Assembly (NCBI GenBank): GCA_963922205.1
Contig: CAWUHX010000417.1
Location: 62,001-126,000 of the forward strand
From: Romanomermis culicivorax
Lineage: Eukaryota > Nematoda > Enoplea > Mermithida > Mermithidae
Direction: 5' to 3'
DNA length: 64,000 nt
Shown here piece by piece: positions 32,488 through 44,180 of this stretch. Within the stretch, counting starts at the first letter, position 1, and each line of letters begins with the position of its first letter. The translations under genes and the position numbers were made by a program. The notes beneath the pieces are model-generated. The model made no database searches and was not told where the DNA came from. It saw nothing but the letters and a program-made list of their open reading frames with translations.

Positions 32488-34789
32488 ATGTACAAGGCAT
32501 TTGTCATTTCAACCATCGCCTACTATCTGCTGGTCGCCGTTCAAGGTAAGACGGTCAAACTCGTGCTTCCATGAGGCTACAGTTCACTAAAATTCTTTAG
32601 GTGATTGTTCCAGCGATAAAGACAAAGGTACTGAGACGTGCGGGAGTACCCAATCTATAAGATGGTATTTCAACCAGAAAAAATTCCGCTGCATGGCTTT
32701 CACGTATTTGGGTTGCGGTGGCAACGGGAACAACTATATAACGTACGACAAATGTCAGACATGCAGCCCAGGTGAAGCACCATTTTTGATTATCATAATA
32801 GATATGTTTATAGGATGTATAGAATCTGTGTGTTTCTCTATTCTGCACTCAAAAATTGCCATTCTGAACCGCATGATATACTTTTCCCACGGATTCCAAC
32901 CAAAGTCAATCTGATGAAGAGCTGCATATTTTATTTTTTGGGATTCATTGTCAAAATTAACGTACATCTTGGGGCCAAATTTTCTAAAACTTAATTTTGA
33001 ACACTTCAATTCTCATCAGAATTTTGTCTGAATAAAATAGGCATAAGGTTAGGCTAAGGCTTAGACTCAGGCTTAGGCTTAGGCTTGGTCTTAGGCTTAG
33101 GCTCAGGCTTAGGCTTAGGCTTAGGCTTAGGCTTAGGCATAGGCTTGGGCTTAGGCTTAGGCTTAGGCTTAGCCTTAGGCTTAGTCTTAGGCTTAGGCTT
33201 AGGCTTAGGCTTAGGCTTAGGCTTAGGCATAGGCTTGGGCTTAGGCTTAGGCTTAGGCTTAGGCTTAGCCTTAGGCTTAGGCTTAGGCTTAGGCTTAGGC
33301 TTAGGCTTAGGCTTAGGCTTAGGCTTAGGCTTAGGCTTAGGCTTAGGCTTAGGCTTAGGCTTAGGCTTAGGCTTAGGCTTAGGCTTAGGCTTAGGCTTAG
33401 GCTTAGGCTTAGGCTTAGGCCTAGGCTTAGGCTTAGGCTTAGGCTTAGGCTTAGGCTTTGACTTAGGGTTAGGTTTATTCTTAGGCTTAAGCTTAGGCTT
33501 AGGCTTTGGTTTACGCTTAGGCGTAGGCGTATGCTTAAGCTTAGACTTCGGCTCATTAGAGCATTCGAGGTAATGGGTTGTTTAGCACAGAAATCCTTTT
33601 GAACAAAATATTGTTCGAGGTAATGGGAATTTCATGCTTTATTCGACGACGTTCGAAATAGCGGGTCTTAATTGTGTGGTCATGGTGTGTGCTGAGCAAG
33701 CGAAATGGTGGGCAGCCGCACGCACAAGTTTGGCACGCCTACATCCATGAGGAGGAAGGCGGCATGGACGATCACTAATGTAGTATGCCCGGACCCATGC
33801 GTCAGGCGCATCAGAAAAAAACTTTGTAAGGAGCTCGAATTCTCCATCCAATATAGATATGCTACCAACTGAGCTACGTGAATAGCTGGGAAATTTTGGT
33901 TGTAGTCGTAATGAATGATACATGTTTGAGTAGGCCAGGTTAGGATCATATGGATGCACGTTGGAACTGTCCCTCTACTGACCAGTATCAAGGTAGATTT
34001 GACCGTCCAGATCAATGATCGGGATTGTAAGCAATAGATCTACTGGTGTTGAATGTACAGTAATATACAACTAATCCTTAAAGCAACAGATGGCCCATTG
34101 TATGATCATCAGTATTGAAGGCTTCATCGTTGGTGCCGCAGCGGTCTACCTTCGGCTACTGTTTCGGTAGGTTTGACCATCCACGAAGGCTAAAAACGGC
34201 CGAGTTTGGAACAAGTGAATGAAGCATAAGTCCTAACCCTTCACTCAAAACAGTCAAAGCTTGACTCGCTGAGTGTGTTTTCATGGATGGCCAGTTTAAT
34301 GCGAAAAATAGTTTGGATGGAATATTACTTGATTTCTGGTCGAGATTTTTAGAAGCACTATGAGGGAGGTTATTATTGAAACTGCTTTTATTTTATCTTC
34401 AGCCGACGGACCGACTTGCCTCAGTGCTGCATTTTCACCGCCTCCACCAAGGCCAGCTGGTTCAGGCTCGTTGGGGCCACGGTGGTGTAAGACTGTTGGT
34501 TGTCCAACCGGTTACGAATGCCAAAATGGGGGAATGACAAGCCAGTGCTGTAACTCCACCACCGAAAGTAAATCATCGATTTTCGAATGCCAACGCAGTT
34601 ATAGAAAAATTATGGATTGTGTTTTATATAGATTGGTTCAAAGAAGCAGAAAATCCGAAGTGCAAGGATGGGCAGACTGCTCTGCAGCTTGGTGGTCACA
34701 CAATCGTTGCTGATTCGTGTAGCGATTTGTCCTGCCCAGAGGGACACTATTGTGAAACGACCAATCAATTATTTGCCAAATGCTGCTGA
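32488..34789 (+). CDS. Secreted Kunitz plus lustrin-type cysteine-rich protein, gene 2
   Basis: Four exons: 32488-32545 (signal peptide [20 protein letters not shown]), 32601-32771 (Kunitz), 34403-34567 and 34632-34789 (two cysteine-rich modules). All junctions are phase 1 and total 552 nt, 183 residues. Donors and acceptors are canonical (for example TTCTTTAG before exon 2, TTATCTTCAG before exon 3). The Kunitz exon is one codon shorter than in the paralogues: the last cysteine pair is CQTC instead of CxxxC, and P1 is Gly. The change lies at a disulfide position and may weaken folding. The acceptor TATTCAG lies only 8 bases upstream of the ATG with no obvious 5' exon, compatible with spliced-leader addition. 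Intron 2 (1631 bp) contains a 0.5-kb TTAGGC array and a SINE in reverse orientation. The protein is probably extracellular; its target is unknown. Confidence 0.8.
33038..33551 (+). repeat. Interstitial telomere-like (TTAGGC)n array
   Basis: About 510 bp of TTAGGC, nearly perfect in the centre (33250-33450) and degenerate at both ends (TTAGAC, TTAGTC, TTTGAC, GTAGGC variants). This is the nematode telomere hexamer. It lies inside intron 2 of Kunitz gene 2, so it is interstitial here, not a chromosome end. Long six-frame ORFs across it (GLGLGL and SLSLSL) are artefacts. Confidence 0.95.
33690..33890 (-). mobile_element. tRNA-derived SINE, copy 3, reverse orientation
   Basis: Minus strand shows A box TAGCTCAGTTGGTAGC (33877-33861) and B box GGAGAATTCGAGCTCC (33845-33830), then GGGCATACTACATTAGTG and CCGCCTTCCTCCTCATGG, resembling the body of copies 1-2. 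It lies in intron 2 of Kunitz gene 2, directly after the TTAGGC array. Confidence 0.6.
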
Positions 34790-35071
34790 TGAAGGCAACA
34801 TAGAATTCGATATGCATGTAATTACAGGCACAGCTTTAGGTCATATACAAAATGCATTAGGCACTTATATTGATGTTGTTCGACAAAAGTAAATAGTATT
34901 TGCCGGTGGAAAGTCACATTCGATTGAGCTCACTGAAGATAGTAAAGTTTATCACATGAAGACAATTCGATCTCGCACCATTTTGGATCGCTTTAAGTTA
35001 ATCAGAGTTCAGAACTATGCATGTCATAGTGTTATTATGCAGATGAACGCTTCAGTAGTCCGGGGCGGTCT

Positions 35072-36290
35072 ATTCTCAAGTGAGTGATTCTCAAGCGAGC
35101 GATTCCCAAGTGAGCGAACTTTCAAGTGAGCAAATTCCCAATTGAGAGATTCCCTTTCCACGTGAGCGATTCCTCATTGCCCGAATTCCCAAATGAGTGA
35201 ATTCCCATTTGAGCGATTGCTAATGGGGTGATTCCAAACCAGCGATAAAGAATGTAATACGGAATTCTTCCCATTCTTTACCTTATGTTTTTCTTTGTAT
35301 ATATTCTTTTTTCTTTCGTCCTGTGTGTTGCTCATGTTTTCGTTTATGTATGTTTTTGCGTTTTCATCTTTTGTCTCTGCTTTGTTTCATTTTCTTTTAT
35401 CTTATCATCTACTTTTTTCTTTTTTGCTCACGAAACAATACATTAGGAGATGTCATTTCTAATAAGCATTTTCTCCCGTGTAATTGTTATGCAATTCGGC
35501 ACGCTTTGTTCTATTTAATTTTATCCTTTGAGATCTTTTCTTCATTCTTATCTACTTTTGGTCTTAGTTTTTTGCTTTTACTTCTTTATCGTTACCTTTT
35601 TTTATTCTCCTGATTCTTTCTTTTTTTCACATTATTTTTTCTTTCTTCCTTGCTGCTTTCTCTATCTTGCTTCTTTTTTCTTGTCGCTTATTTCATGTTT
35701 TTTTCTAATGCTTCTCCACCTATTTTCACATATTCTGAATGTCCCCATTTTTGTTGACGTTTCCTTTCTCTTGATGTTTTCTTTCTTCTTGCATTCTCTT
35801 TTTATATTTTTTATGAAGATTTTCACACTACTTGCAACGACGAAAAACTCAAGCATGCCGAAATGTTCAAGAATTATACCGGAGTCTACGGTTATCTAAA
35901 ATGACAACTTGCAATGTATGTGTATCATGGGCAAAAAAAAACTTAGATGACAAAAAGGAATAAAATGAAAGAAAGCACAGACAAAAGATGAAAACAAAAA
36001 CGAAAACATGAGCAGTACACACAGAAAACGAAAGAAAAAATAAATACATACAAAGAAAAATGTTAGGAAAAAAAGGAAAATATGAAGAAAGTGTTATTAC
36101 ATTCTCGATCGCTCGTTTGGAATCGCATAATTGGGAGTTCGCTCACTTGGGAATTCGTCCAATTGGAAATCGCTCACTTGGGAATTCGCTCAGTTGGGAA
36201 TTCGCTCACTTGGAAATCACTCACTTGTGAATCGCTCACTTGGGAATCGCTCACTTGGGAATCGCGCGCTTGGGAACAGACCTATGGGGA
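35072..36290. mobile_element. Foldback element with GAGCGATTCCCAA terminal arrays, copy 2
   Basis: Same family as 19498-20490. Left array 35072-35240, right inverted array 36112-36280, inner arms 35279-35430 and 35935-36065 (inverted). An internal segment (CAAGCATGCCGAAATGTTC near 35855) is inverted relative to copy 1. The end units keep GAGCGATTCCCAA. Confidence 0.8.
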
Positions 36291-36374
36291 CAACCTCTAA
36301 AATTGTAAATAAGCATGTATATATGTCATTAAAGACGACACGAGTCACATGATTGTTGGACGGTTGTTGGACAA

Positions 36375-37640
36375 TTCGTCTGCAGTAATTCGCCGCCACT
36401 GCAGTTCACCCCGAACTACTCGCCCCCAGCACAATTCGCCCCTGAGCAATTTTCCTCCTGTAATTCGCCCCTGGTACTAATACTTACCCCGGTTTTATAT
36501 TTAAGCAACTCCGTGCTATGTTATGTAATATATTTCTTGACATTTCCCCGATTAGGTAACCATATTTCATGTGAAGCATAAAGGGGATGAAAAGATGATT
36601 TTTATATTCGCCCTGTCTCCTCTGTTTTCCTTCTCATTTCCACATTGTCTTTTTTACGTATTTTCTTTTTCTCACTTTATTTCTTGTAACTTTTTATCAT
36701 AATCTATGGAGAGAAATTGAGAGTATTACAAAGCATAACAATTATTTTGCGTGTGACTTTATCTTGCTCTTTACTATTTTTTTAATGACAACTTTGCAGT
36801 GTATCAGAAGCGGAAAACAAATAGAAAGATTGAACAGAAGAAAAATATAAAGGAAAAAATAAGAAAACGCGAATGAGTAAAATAATCAAAAACAATACAG
36901 AATATGAAACTAAACAAGAGAAAGAAACGAAGAAAAAAAGAAATACAAGAAAGAAAATTAAAGGAAAAAAGGAACAAAAACAGAAAAAAACAAATGCAGA
37001 TATAAGAACATAAACGACTCACAATTCCGCTCATGATATCTGTGTTACACACGGAAATTCTGTGTATATTCTCCAGGGTATTTACACCATCAGACTAAAA
37101 TTTGGCATGGTTACTGGGAATTGGCACAGCATCATTACAAACTTGAAAAAATGTGAATTTGTAAATTGCCAGTGCTGACATCTTTTACGCATTTATGATG
37201 CCAATTGATCAATATCAGCCACTTAAACTTCGTCTGCAAGCCTTCGTTTTGAACCCGGAGCCACACCTTTTGTTTCAATGGAAAAAACTACCGGTAACTT
37301 TGATTCCGGGGAAATACTGCTAGACGCCTGCCTTGCTAACTGTACAAATAAAAAAGGCTTTTACTGAGGATATTAAAAAAATTGTCCGCGGACCTTTATT
37401 TGGAACATTGCTGTAGATTTTTTTCTTCCTGTACATAATAGTTGAACTCTGCATGCAGAATTCATGAATAAACATGCTATTTAGGCTGAGGAAGATCGTA
37501 TAGTTTTTGTCTGCTAACAACCCAGGCGGAATTACTTTTAAATCAAATTTTTTTATTAAAAACAGCAAATTGGGGGTCAAATACTGGGGACGAATTGTAA
37601 GGGACGAACTGTGTTGAGGGCGAATTGTTGGACACGTTTT
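36375..37640. mobile_element. Foldback-like element with ATTCGCCCCTG terminal units
   Basis: Left array 36375-36480 (AATTCGCCCCTGAGC and variants). Right array 37565-37640 is the complement (GGGACGAATTGTAAGGGAC). The core 36800-37020 is purine-rich on the plus strand, matching the inner-arm composition of the family. It starts only about 90 bp after the element at 35072-36290. Confidence 0.55.
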
Positions 37641-40600
37641 TCACGCCATTAAATGCACCAATTCAATCATAGGACATCAAATTTTGCTTGTAGCTCCTGT
37701 TTTGGAGCCTAAAAAAGCGGTTTGCAAGCTACACGTTTTTAAAAATTATATTTCACGTCCATATAACTCTTGGTCTTGTCAACATCCAAGATACCTACAT
37801 CAAGTGATTTCTTTACGATATCATTGTAATCGATATTCCAGTATAATACGCTATCATTTTACAAAATTTTATATACAGATCTTCCGGACCAAAAAAAACT
37901 TCCCGATTGTTTTCCGGAGCTGAGACGTATTACTCCTTAAAGTTTCCCACGGTTGGGAGCATACATGCACAGCATAGAAATTCTGCTGGGGGTCAGCCAG
38001 GACAGGGGGTGGAATACAAAAATTTTTTTTGTTCTCCATAATGAAAAAAAGATCTTAGATAGGTGTTCCAACATCGAAGCAGCATATTTTTCATTCTATA
38101 TTAGTCAGATATGTGAAACTGTTTGCCTATACTGCACTTTTAATGTTACTTTTTTGGACTTCAAGTACGATTTGTTTAGAAAAATTGTTAAACTTCAGCA
38201 TCACTCCTATTTTTATGACGACTTTGTCTTCTCTCTTGCTCATTTTCCTTCATCATCTTCTCGATCATTGCTGGGGTAGTCAAGTCTGCTTGAGATCAAT
38301 CAAAGTCTGCTGGTGGTCTAAACCCCCAAACCCCCCCCCCCACATTCATGTATGGTTGGGAGCTTCTCAGTCATTTAATCTAACCTGTTTTCGTATATTA
38401 TTTAGTTGCAGGATGTTTATTTCCAACTTCGGGGTAATTGTTTTGCAGTTTTGAAAATCAAGTTTCGGTAGAAAAAAAGGCTTTCAGTTAAATATAACGT
38501 AAGGGAACTAGTTTAAGTGATTTCCGGTAAATACCTTCAAGTGGACGACTTAGACATTTTCCCATAATCTACCATGTTTTTCTCCCAGAACCTGAATTAC
38601 CAACCGGTTTCCGAACGTGCTTCATTCTAAAAAATATTTGAACTATTACGTTATGTTTATTTATTTTAGGTTCGAAATTTCCTTCACATTTCCGCAAACA
38701 TCACAGTTTATAAATCGGATATTTTGAACCAAAATTAGTCGTTGTTTTTATGATTTCAATTCAGCAACATACCTCTTTCTGAAACTATACATGTGAAGTT
38801 TTTTATATCATTTTTTCTCCAGTTTTTCTCTATATTGTCATTGATTGAGATTGATACATCATTGTTGAATATCACTTTGAATGATAATTGACTTTCCGTT
38901 TTTGACTGACAGTGACCACAACTGACGATTTTATTACCAGTTAGAATTAAGAAGACACAAGTATCGAGAACATTTCATGTTTGATCCACATCAAAAAATT
39001 TACCTCAGCTGTTTTTGGTCAGACTGGGCGCAACATGATTATACCCGAGATGCTGGGAATGGCGTCTATTTCAACCGTTTTTCTTTAAAAAATTACTATT
39101 TATCCAATAACATTTTTCCTGTACTACGATTTTGTAGAAGCAAAGTGGTTTGGAATTTTTTGGTGAATAAATTTCGGATTTCTAGCTTCTGCCAGAGTCA
39201 GATTGAAGAACAATATGACTCTAATAGACTCACTCAAACAACTGCATCACAACAGCAATTATAATGCAACCTTTCATTATGAACAGACGATGAAACGTCA
39301 AGTGCAAATTGTAGAGCAAGTTTTGATAGATTCAAGATGCAATCACCATGCATTATCCAACAATAAGAAGATGGCAATGCTCATTGAATTGTTGCACCAC
39401 ATTTTGTGTGTGCATGATTTCAAAACATTTTCTTGTCACTAGTCATTAACAATCTGGCTGAACAAAATCACTATGTCGCAAACACAGACATGAAAGTCGA
39501 TTCTGGATGTTATCTATAATGGCAATGAGCTGCCCTATTTAAAATAAGCCACCTAAAACAACTGGGGTACCACAGAATCGTGTGACAATCTAATATGAAA
39601 ATCTTCAAAGGCTGGACTTCGAGGTCACATTTTCTAAAGTCAAAAATCATCATCAAAATCTTACATATGGAAAATTAATACTTTGACATTCACAAACTTA
39701 ATGTGGACTTTGTATTCATATTGTAGGTCCTTCTACCATAAAATATAAATAATTATTTTCGTGCACGTTTCTTTTCGCACCTATGCTATATCATTTGTAG
39801 ACTGTGGTCCACAAAAGATGACTCTATGAGCTCAAGAATGTTTTTGCATTCTCTAAAGTCATTTCTGTGGATTTCTGTGAGTACATCCTCCAACACAAGG
39901 TGGTCAAAAAACGTGGTGTGTCTAAAAGTGCTAACTTCACAGTAACCAGAGCAGATTTGTGCTCGTGTTACATGTTCATTTATGTTCGAAAATCATAGAC
40001 TGGTTGACATAAAATAAGGCAAAACCACTCCTTTTTGTTTTTTATTGATTATTTATCTATGGATAGTCGAAAAATTAAAAAATGCAACAAAAAATACCGT
40101 TCAGGAGTCTAGTTTTTAATAAAGAAAAAACCATTCAGTATCCTCATTTATGAAAATTCGACCTCAATTAGTTTAAAACTATTTTCGGGTCATTCTGCTG
40201 CTCTAAACCGAAACAATATTGCAATTTTACTGGAAAAATACTTTTTCTCATGATTGTAAAAATTAACTTTTGTAGCTCAGACACCAGACTTTCACTGTTT
40301 ACTTGCTTCAATTATGATTTGTGTTACAGCATTTCTGCAATAAAAATACGTTTTAATAGCCGAAGATAGGTGATCACTTGATATTAAAACAAATGAAGTA
40401 AAAAATCGGCATTAAAAAGCAGTAATTTACTGTCAATAAGAACTATCTTGTGAGCAAAACCCGAACACTCTAACTTGATAAACTAAAGTAAAGCAGGCTT
40501 TTCACACGGGTCGTTTTTTCGGACCATCTTATTTAAATTTCTAGATTGTGATGTCGCCATCAGAATATGCAGGGTTTTCGGAACCTACGGATCTTTGAAA

Positions 40601-40724
40601 CTTCTTGGAAGTGAAATGATGAGCGAGAATGATAATGCAGAATAATGCCTACTTTTTGCACCAATCTGCAAATGTTTGTAGAATTAACTACATTATTTTT
40701 TTATTCAGTCTATTTTCATTGCTA

Positions 40725-43162
40725 ATGTTCAAGCTTTTTGTTTTCTCAACTTTTATCTACTACCTCTTGGTCGCCGTTCATGGTGAGAGCAAGTCAAGCT
40801 GATATGTCCTAAGATTACAATTTGTTTCAATTCTGCAGGAGATTGTTCGATGGACAAAGATAAAGGTAATAGCTCTTGCGGCAGTAAGCCATCGATAAGA
40901 TGGTATTTCAACCAGAAAAAATTCCGCTGCATGGTTTTCACGTATTTGGGTTGTGGCGGCAACGACAACAATTTCGAAAGTTTGGATGCTTGTCAGGGGA
41001 AATGCCATCCAGGTGAAATGCAAATTTTAGGTGTGAAGAAGTGCAGAATTGATTTGCACCAGCATGCTTAATAGTTTCCGATGTTACATAGATCATTAGT
41101 TTGAAACTGGGGCTACTGGAATCAAATCGTTATGTTTTTACACCCATAAGATATCAGAACCAGGATGACTCCAAAAAATGAACACACTGAACAGGTAGCT
41201 CATCGATGGACTATAAAATTCAGGCCTCGTAGTTGCTGATTCGAACCCTACTGATGCAGTTTTTGCTGAAATGTCCAGTGGAGGCGATTGGAACGCGATC
41301 GTCAACCTAGATCTTCTGGCAATAGCTCTAGATCCTCGAGCATTTCCCACACAGATGTTCTTGGCTTAGGCCACCCAAGTACTGCTGAAGATTAGGTAAC
41401 TGTAGCAATTCAGGGAAAGCTGGCAGTGCCTGTAGTAGCCTACTCTGCACACACTGCCACCACTACAACTACAATTTTGTGGCCCGATAGTACAGTTGGT
41501 AAAGCTATGTCTTGTACAGAAGATCGGTGATTCGAGCTCCTCACCAAGCACTATTCTTCTGAGGCACTGTCCATTTGGATTTGGGCATATGACATTGGAG
41601 ACAGTCTAGAGCCTCTTCCTTCAGAAAGGGGAAGGGTAGTTCCGAATGTTCCTCATGCGATCTGCTCTGCTTACACCACCATACGTGCTCCAGAGGAGGT
41701 TTGCTGATCCTCTCAGAATTTTCATTTTTAGGGAATTTTATACCATGAAATGACGAAGTAGATTTGTTCTTAAATAAATGTGGCAAATAAATAAATTAAA
41801 TATATAAAATAAATATGACTTTAAAATATTTCTGCACACTTTGAAGACTTGATCATATAAAAGTTCATTAAAAAATGTAGAAAATTATCAGGAAAAAGGT
41901 GAATTTTTCGTCGGAAATTCAAGAGCACACTTGAAAACCTCTAAAAACAGAGTTTTGAAGCATAATTCCAATGTTCTGCACGTAGGCACACCTCAATCGT
42001 CGCTACACCACCACTCCCGAACCATCCTCGATTAGAGCAGTTGGCAGTGCTCTGCGTTGTATGCAAAAAGTCACCCGCTTGAAAGCTATGAAAGTCAGTA
42101 CCGATCGCCTTTTTTCGGCTCACCCTGTATATTCAAATTGTTTTAACTGCTGTATTTTCTGAGTAAATTCTCCCAAATTATTTCCGAAAATTTCGTGAGT
42201 AATTCGCGGTAAAATAAAATCGCGGCTAAAATCCCCACTAGAAAAATTTCCGAGTACGTAGCCAAAACTTGAATAAAGAGGACATGGCTTTTTAAGGCGA
42301 ATGCACCTGAGTTTTCCATAAGCTCATTAGTTGAAAGAGCTATAGAAAAATTGACTGTTAAGCTATTTTATTGAACTCATGAGGTTTCAGGAACAGTACA
42401 AAAGCAATATTTTTGTTGTGTTGCCCATTGTACAGTTCAATATAAGTTGAAAACACAAATCAGGAGTTCAATGAACAAACAGGAATTTCGACTAATCTAG
42501 AAGTTTATCTCATAATGTGATAATGATTTAAGTGGAATTAGAATGAATGACTTGAGAACCACGGTGATTGTATAAATTTGCAGCACTCCAAGAGCCTGCA
42601 ACATGAATTTTTGGTCTTTAAAACGCAGAAAAATCGCCTTTATTCGACTTCCAAATTTTGTTCCCACATGTACAAAATGATTATTCTGATATTTCTGCAA
42701 TTGGTTTCAGTTCGATGTCCATCTGAGAGGTAATTAATATTGCTGCCACATTCAAAACTGTTTCTATCTCCAGCCGACGGCTTGGCTTGCTTCAGTGCAT
42801 CGTTTTCCCCGCCCGCCCCTATGCCGGCTGGTGCGCTCCGTTTGGGGCCTCATTGGTGTCAAATTATCGGATGTCCGACCGGCTACCAATGCCAAACTGG
42901 CGGTTTGATCAGCCAGTGTTGTAACTCTGCGACTGAAAGTAAGCTATTTCTCTTCGGGTGTTCGAACTCTGGATCTGGAGAACACGAACTTTATTTTTTA
43001 GATTGGTTCAGGGAAGCAGATAACCCGAAATGCAAAAATGGGCAGACTGCTCTACAGCTCGGAGGCCATATAGCAGTCGCGGATTCCTGCAGCGATTTGT
43101 CGTGCCCTCAAGGGCAAACTTGCGAAATTACGAATCAGTTATTCGCCAAATGTTGCAAATAG
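40725..43162 (+). CDS. Secreted Kunitz plus lustrin-type cysteine-rich protein, gene 3
   Basis: Four exons: 40725-40782 (signal peptide MFKLFVFSTFIYYLLVAVHG), 40839-41012 (Kunitz), 42774-42938 and 43002-43162 (two cysteine-rich modules). All junctions are phase 1, 558 nt in total, 185 residues. The Kunitz exon keeps six cysteines, WYFN and GCGGNDNNF; the residue after the second cysteine is Gly. Exon 3 begins after TATCTCCAG with the split codon giving ADG, as in genes 2 and 4. Its WC...GCPTGYQC...QCC spacing matches the paralogues. Intron 3 (63 bp) is open in frame, so a naive ORF reads through it; its position and length match genes 1, 2 and 4, so I splice it out. Intron 2 (1761 bp) holds two tRNA-derived SINE-like units and one mariner-like terminal repeat. 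Acceptor TTATTCAG lies 17 bases upstream of the ATG. Confidence 0.82.
41190..41450 (+). mobile_element. Second tRNA-like SINE head, adjacent to copy 2
   Basis: GGTAGCTCATCGATGG (A-box-like, 41195) and TGATTCGAACCCT (B box, 41237-41249) at tRNA-like spacing, followed by a body different from copy 2. Possibly another SINE family. Confidence 0.45.
41480..41720 (+). mobile_element. tRNA-derived SINE, copy 2
   Basis: Head GGCCCGATAGTACAGTTGG (A box, 41480-41500) and GGTGATTCGAGCTCC (B box, 41526-41540). The body has TTTGGGCATATGA and GCCTCTTCCTTCAGAAAGG, matching copy 1. It lies in intron 2 of Kunitz gene 3. Confidence 0.65.
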
Positions 43163-44180
43163 CTTTCGACTAGTTTTCGATATACATGATCTTTAGTTTA
43201 AGTATAGTGTAGTATTTTATATGCTGTAGTTTATAGTCATATACGTTGAAAGTGCACATTGCGCTCTTTATCTAGTTAATTAAAAATCAAAAATAATAGC
43301 GACAATCAGATTTACCTGTGCATGGATATTCTGCACGGCAAAACATGGAATAAAACTCGAAATTCTGAATTTTACCGGTTTTTGGTTGCATCTAAAAGAG
43401 TAACAAAAGGGTGAAAATTCATAAGATTTTAAGAGAAAAATGTACACGCTAAAAAACGGTGTTAACCCGATAAAAAAATTCGTTATTGAACTACATCCTT
43501 CGTGCAACATTCAAAAATCCTTACGATAAATCGACGTTAGGAGGCGTCTATGGAAGGAAGAGTACATGAAGCGTTTGATCTCATAAAGATATAGGTTTGG
43601 CTGCAATCATTTTTGTATCTTTTGTCGTTGTTTAGATCAGTGTATGGAAACTTTCAATTGATTCGGTCATTTATGCAAATTTTCTGTGTCAGGCAGTTCG
43701 GCGCCGGCCATTTCGGAGCCGGCCATTCAAGCGGCAAACCGCACTTTTTTGTTTAGTTTTTTCTTCCGTTTTCTTTACCGTCTTTCTTTTTTCATCTTAT
43801 TCCATCTATCGTTTTGTGTGTTTTGCTTATGTTTTTGTTTGTATTTTCATGCTTTTCTCTATTATCTTTTTCCGCTAATAATTTAGTATGAATTGATGCC
43901 ATCGCCGTTTGCTAGTTTGCCACTGTTTCCGTCTGAATGAATTATATTCCTTCATTTTATACCAGTTAAACAAAACACAGCAAGGTTGTTCGAAAATGTC
44001 GAAAAAATGGAAAAATTTCTATAATTCGTTCGTAATAAGAAAAAATCATTAAAATACTATGAAAACGACAAATTTAGAGCCTACAATTGACTACAAAAAA
44101 CAACCTGTGAAGATTTGTGAAGTAGTGCAGCAAAACTGTCGAGCTACATTTAGACGATACGAATATCCTATGAAAAATAC
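43163..44180. other. Intergenic between Kunitz gene 3 and the retrotransposon
   Basis: 3' flank of gene 3, then a half foldback element (43686-43880), then unique AT-rich sequence up to the ATAC target site. Confidence 0.6.
43686..43880. repeat. Half foldback element: TTCGGCGCCGGCCA units plus pyrimidine core
   Basis: Units GGCAGTTCGGCGCCGGCCA, TTTCGGAGCCGGCCA and TTCAAGCGGC at 43690-43732 are followed by a core (43738-43880) with TTTTCTTCCGTTTTC, TTTTGTGTGTTTTGCTTATG and TTTTTGTTTGTATTTTCATG, closely like the inner arm of the element at 35072. No opposite arm found. Related TTCGGTGCC units are at 3340-3400. Confidence 0.5.

Larger units (their letters stand above)
34790..40724. other. Intergenic between Kunitz genes 2 and 3
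   Basis: Two foldback-type elements occupy 35.07-37.64 kb. 37.7-40.7 kb looks unique, with a C run near 38330-38341. No convincing gene. Confidence 0.6.

Noticed and set aside
33085..33573. Long frames reading GLGLGL or SLSLSL
   Set aside because: Direct translation of the TTAGGC hexamer array; both strands open only because the repeat lacks stops.
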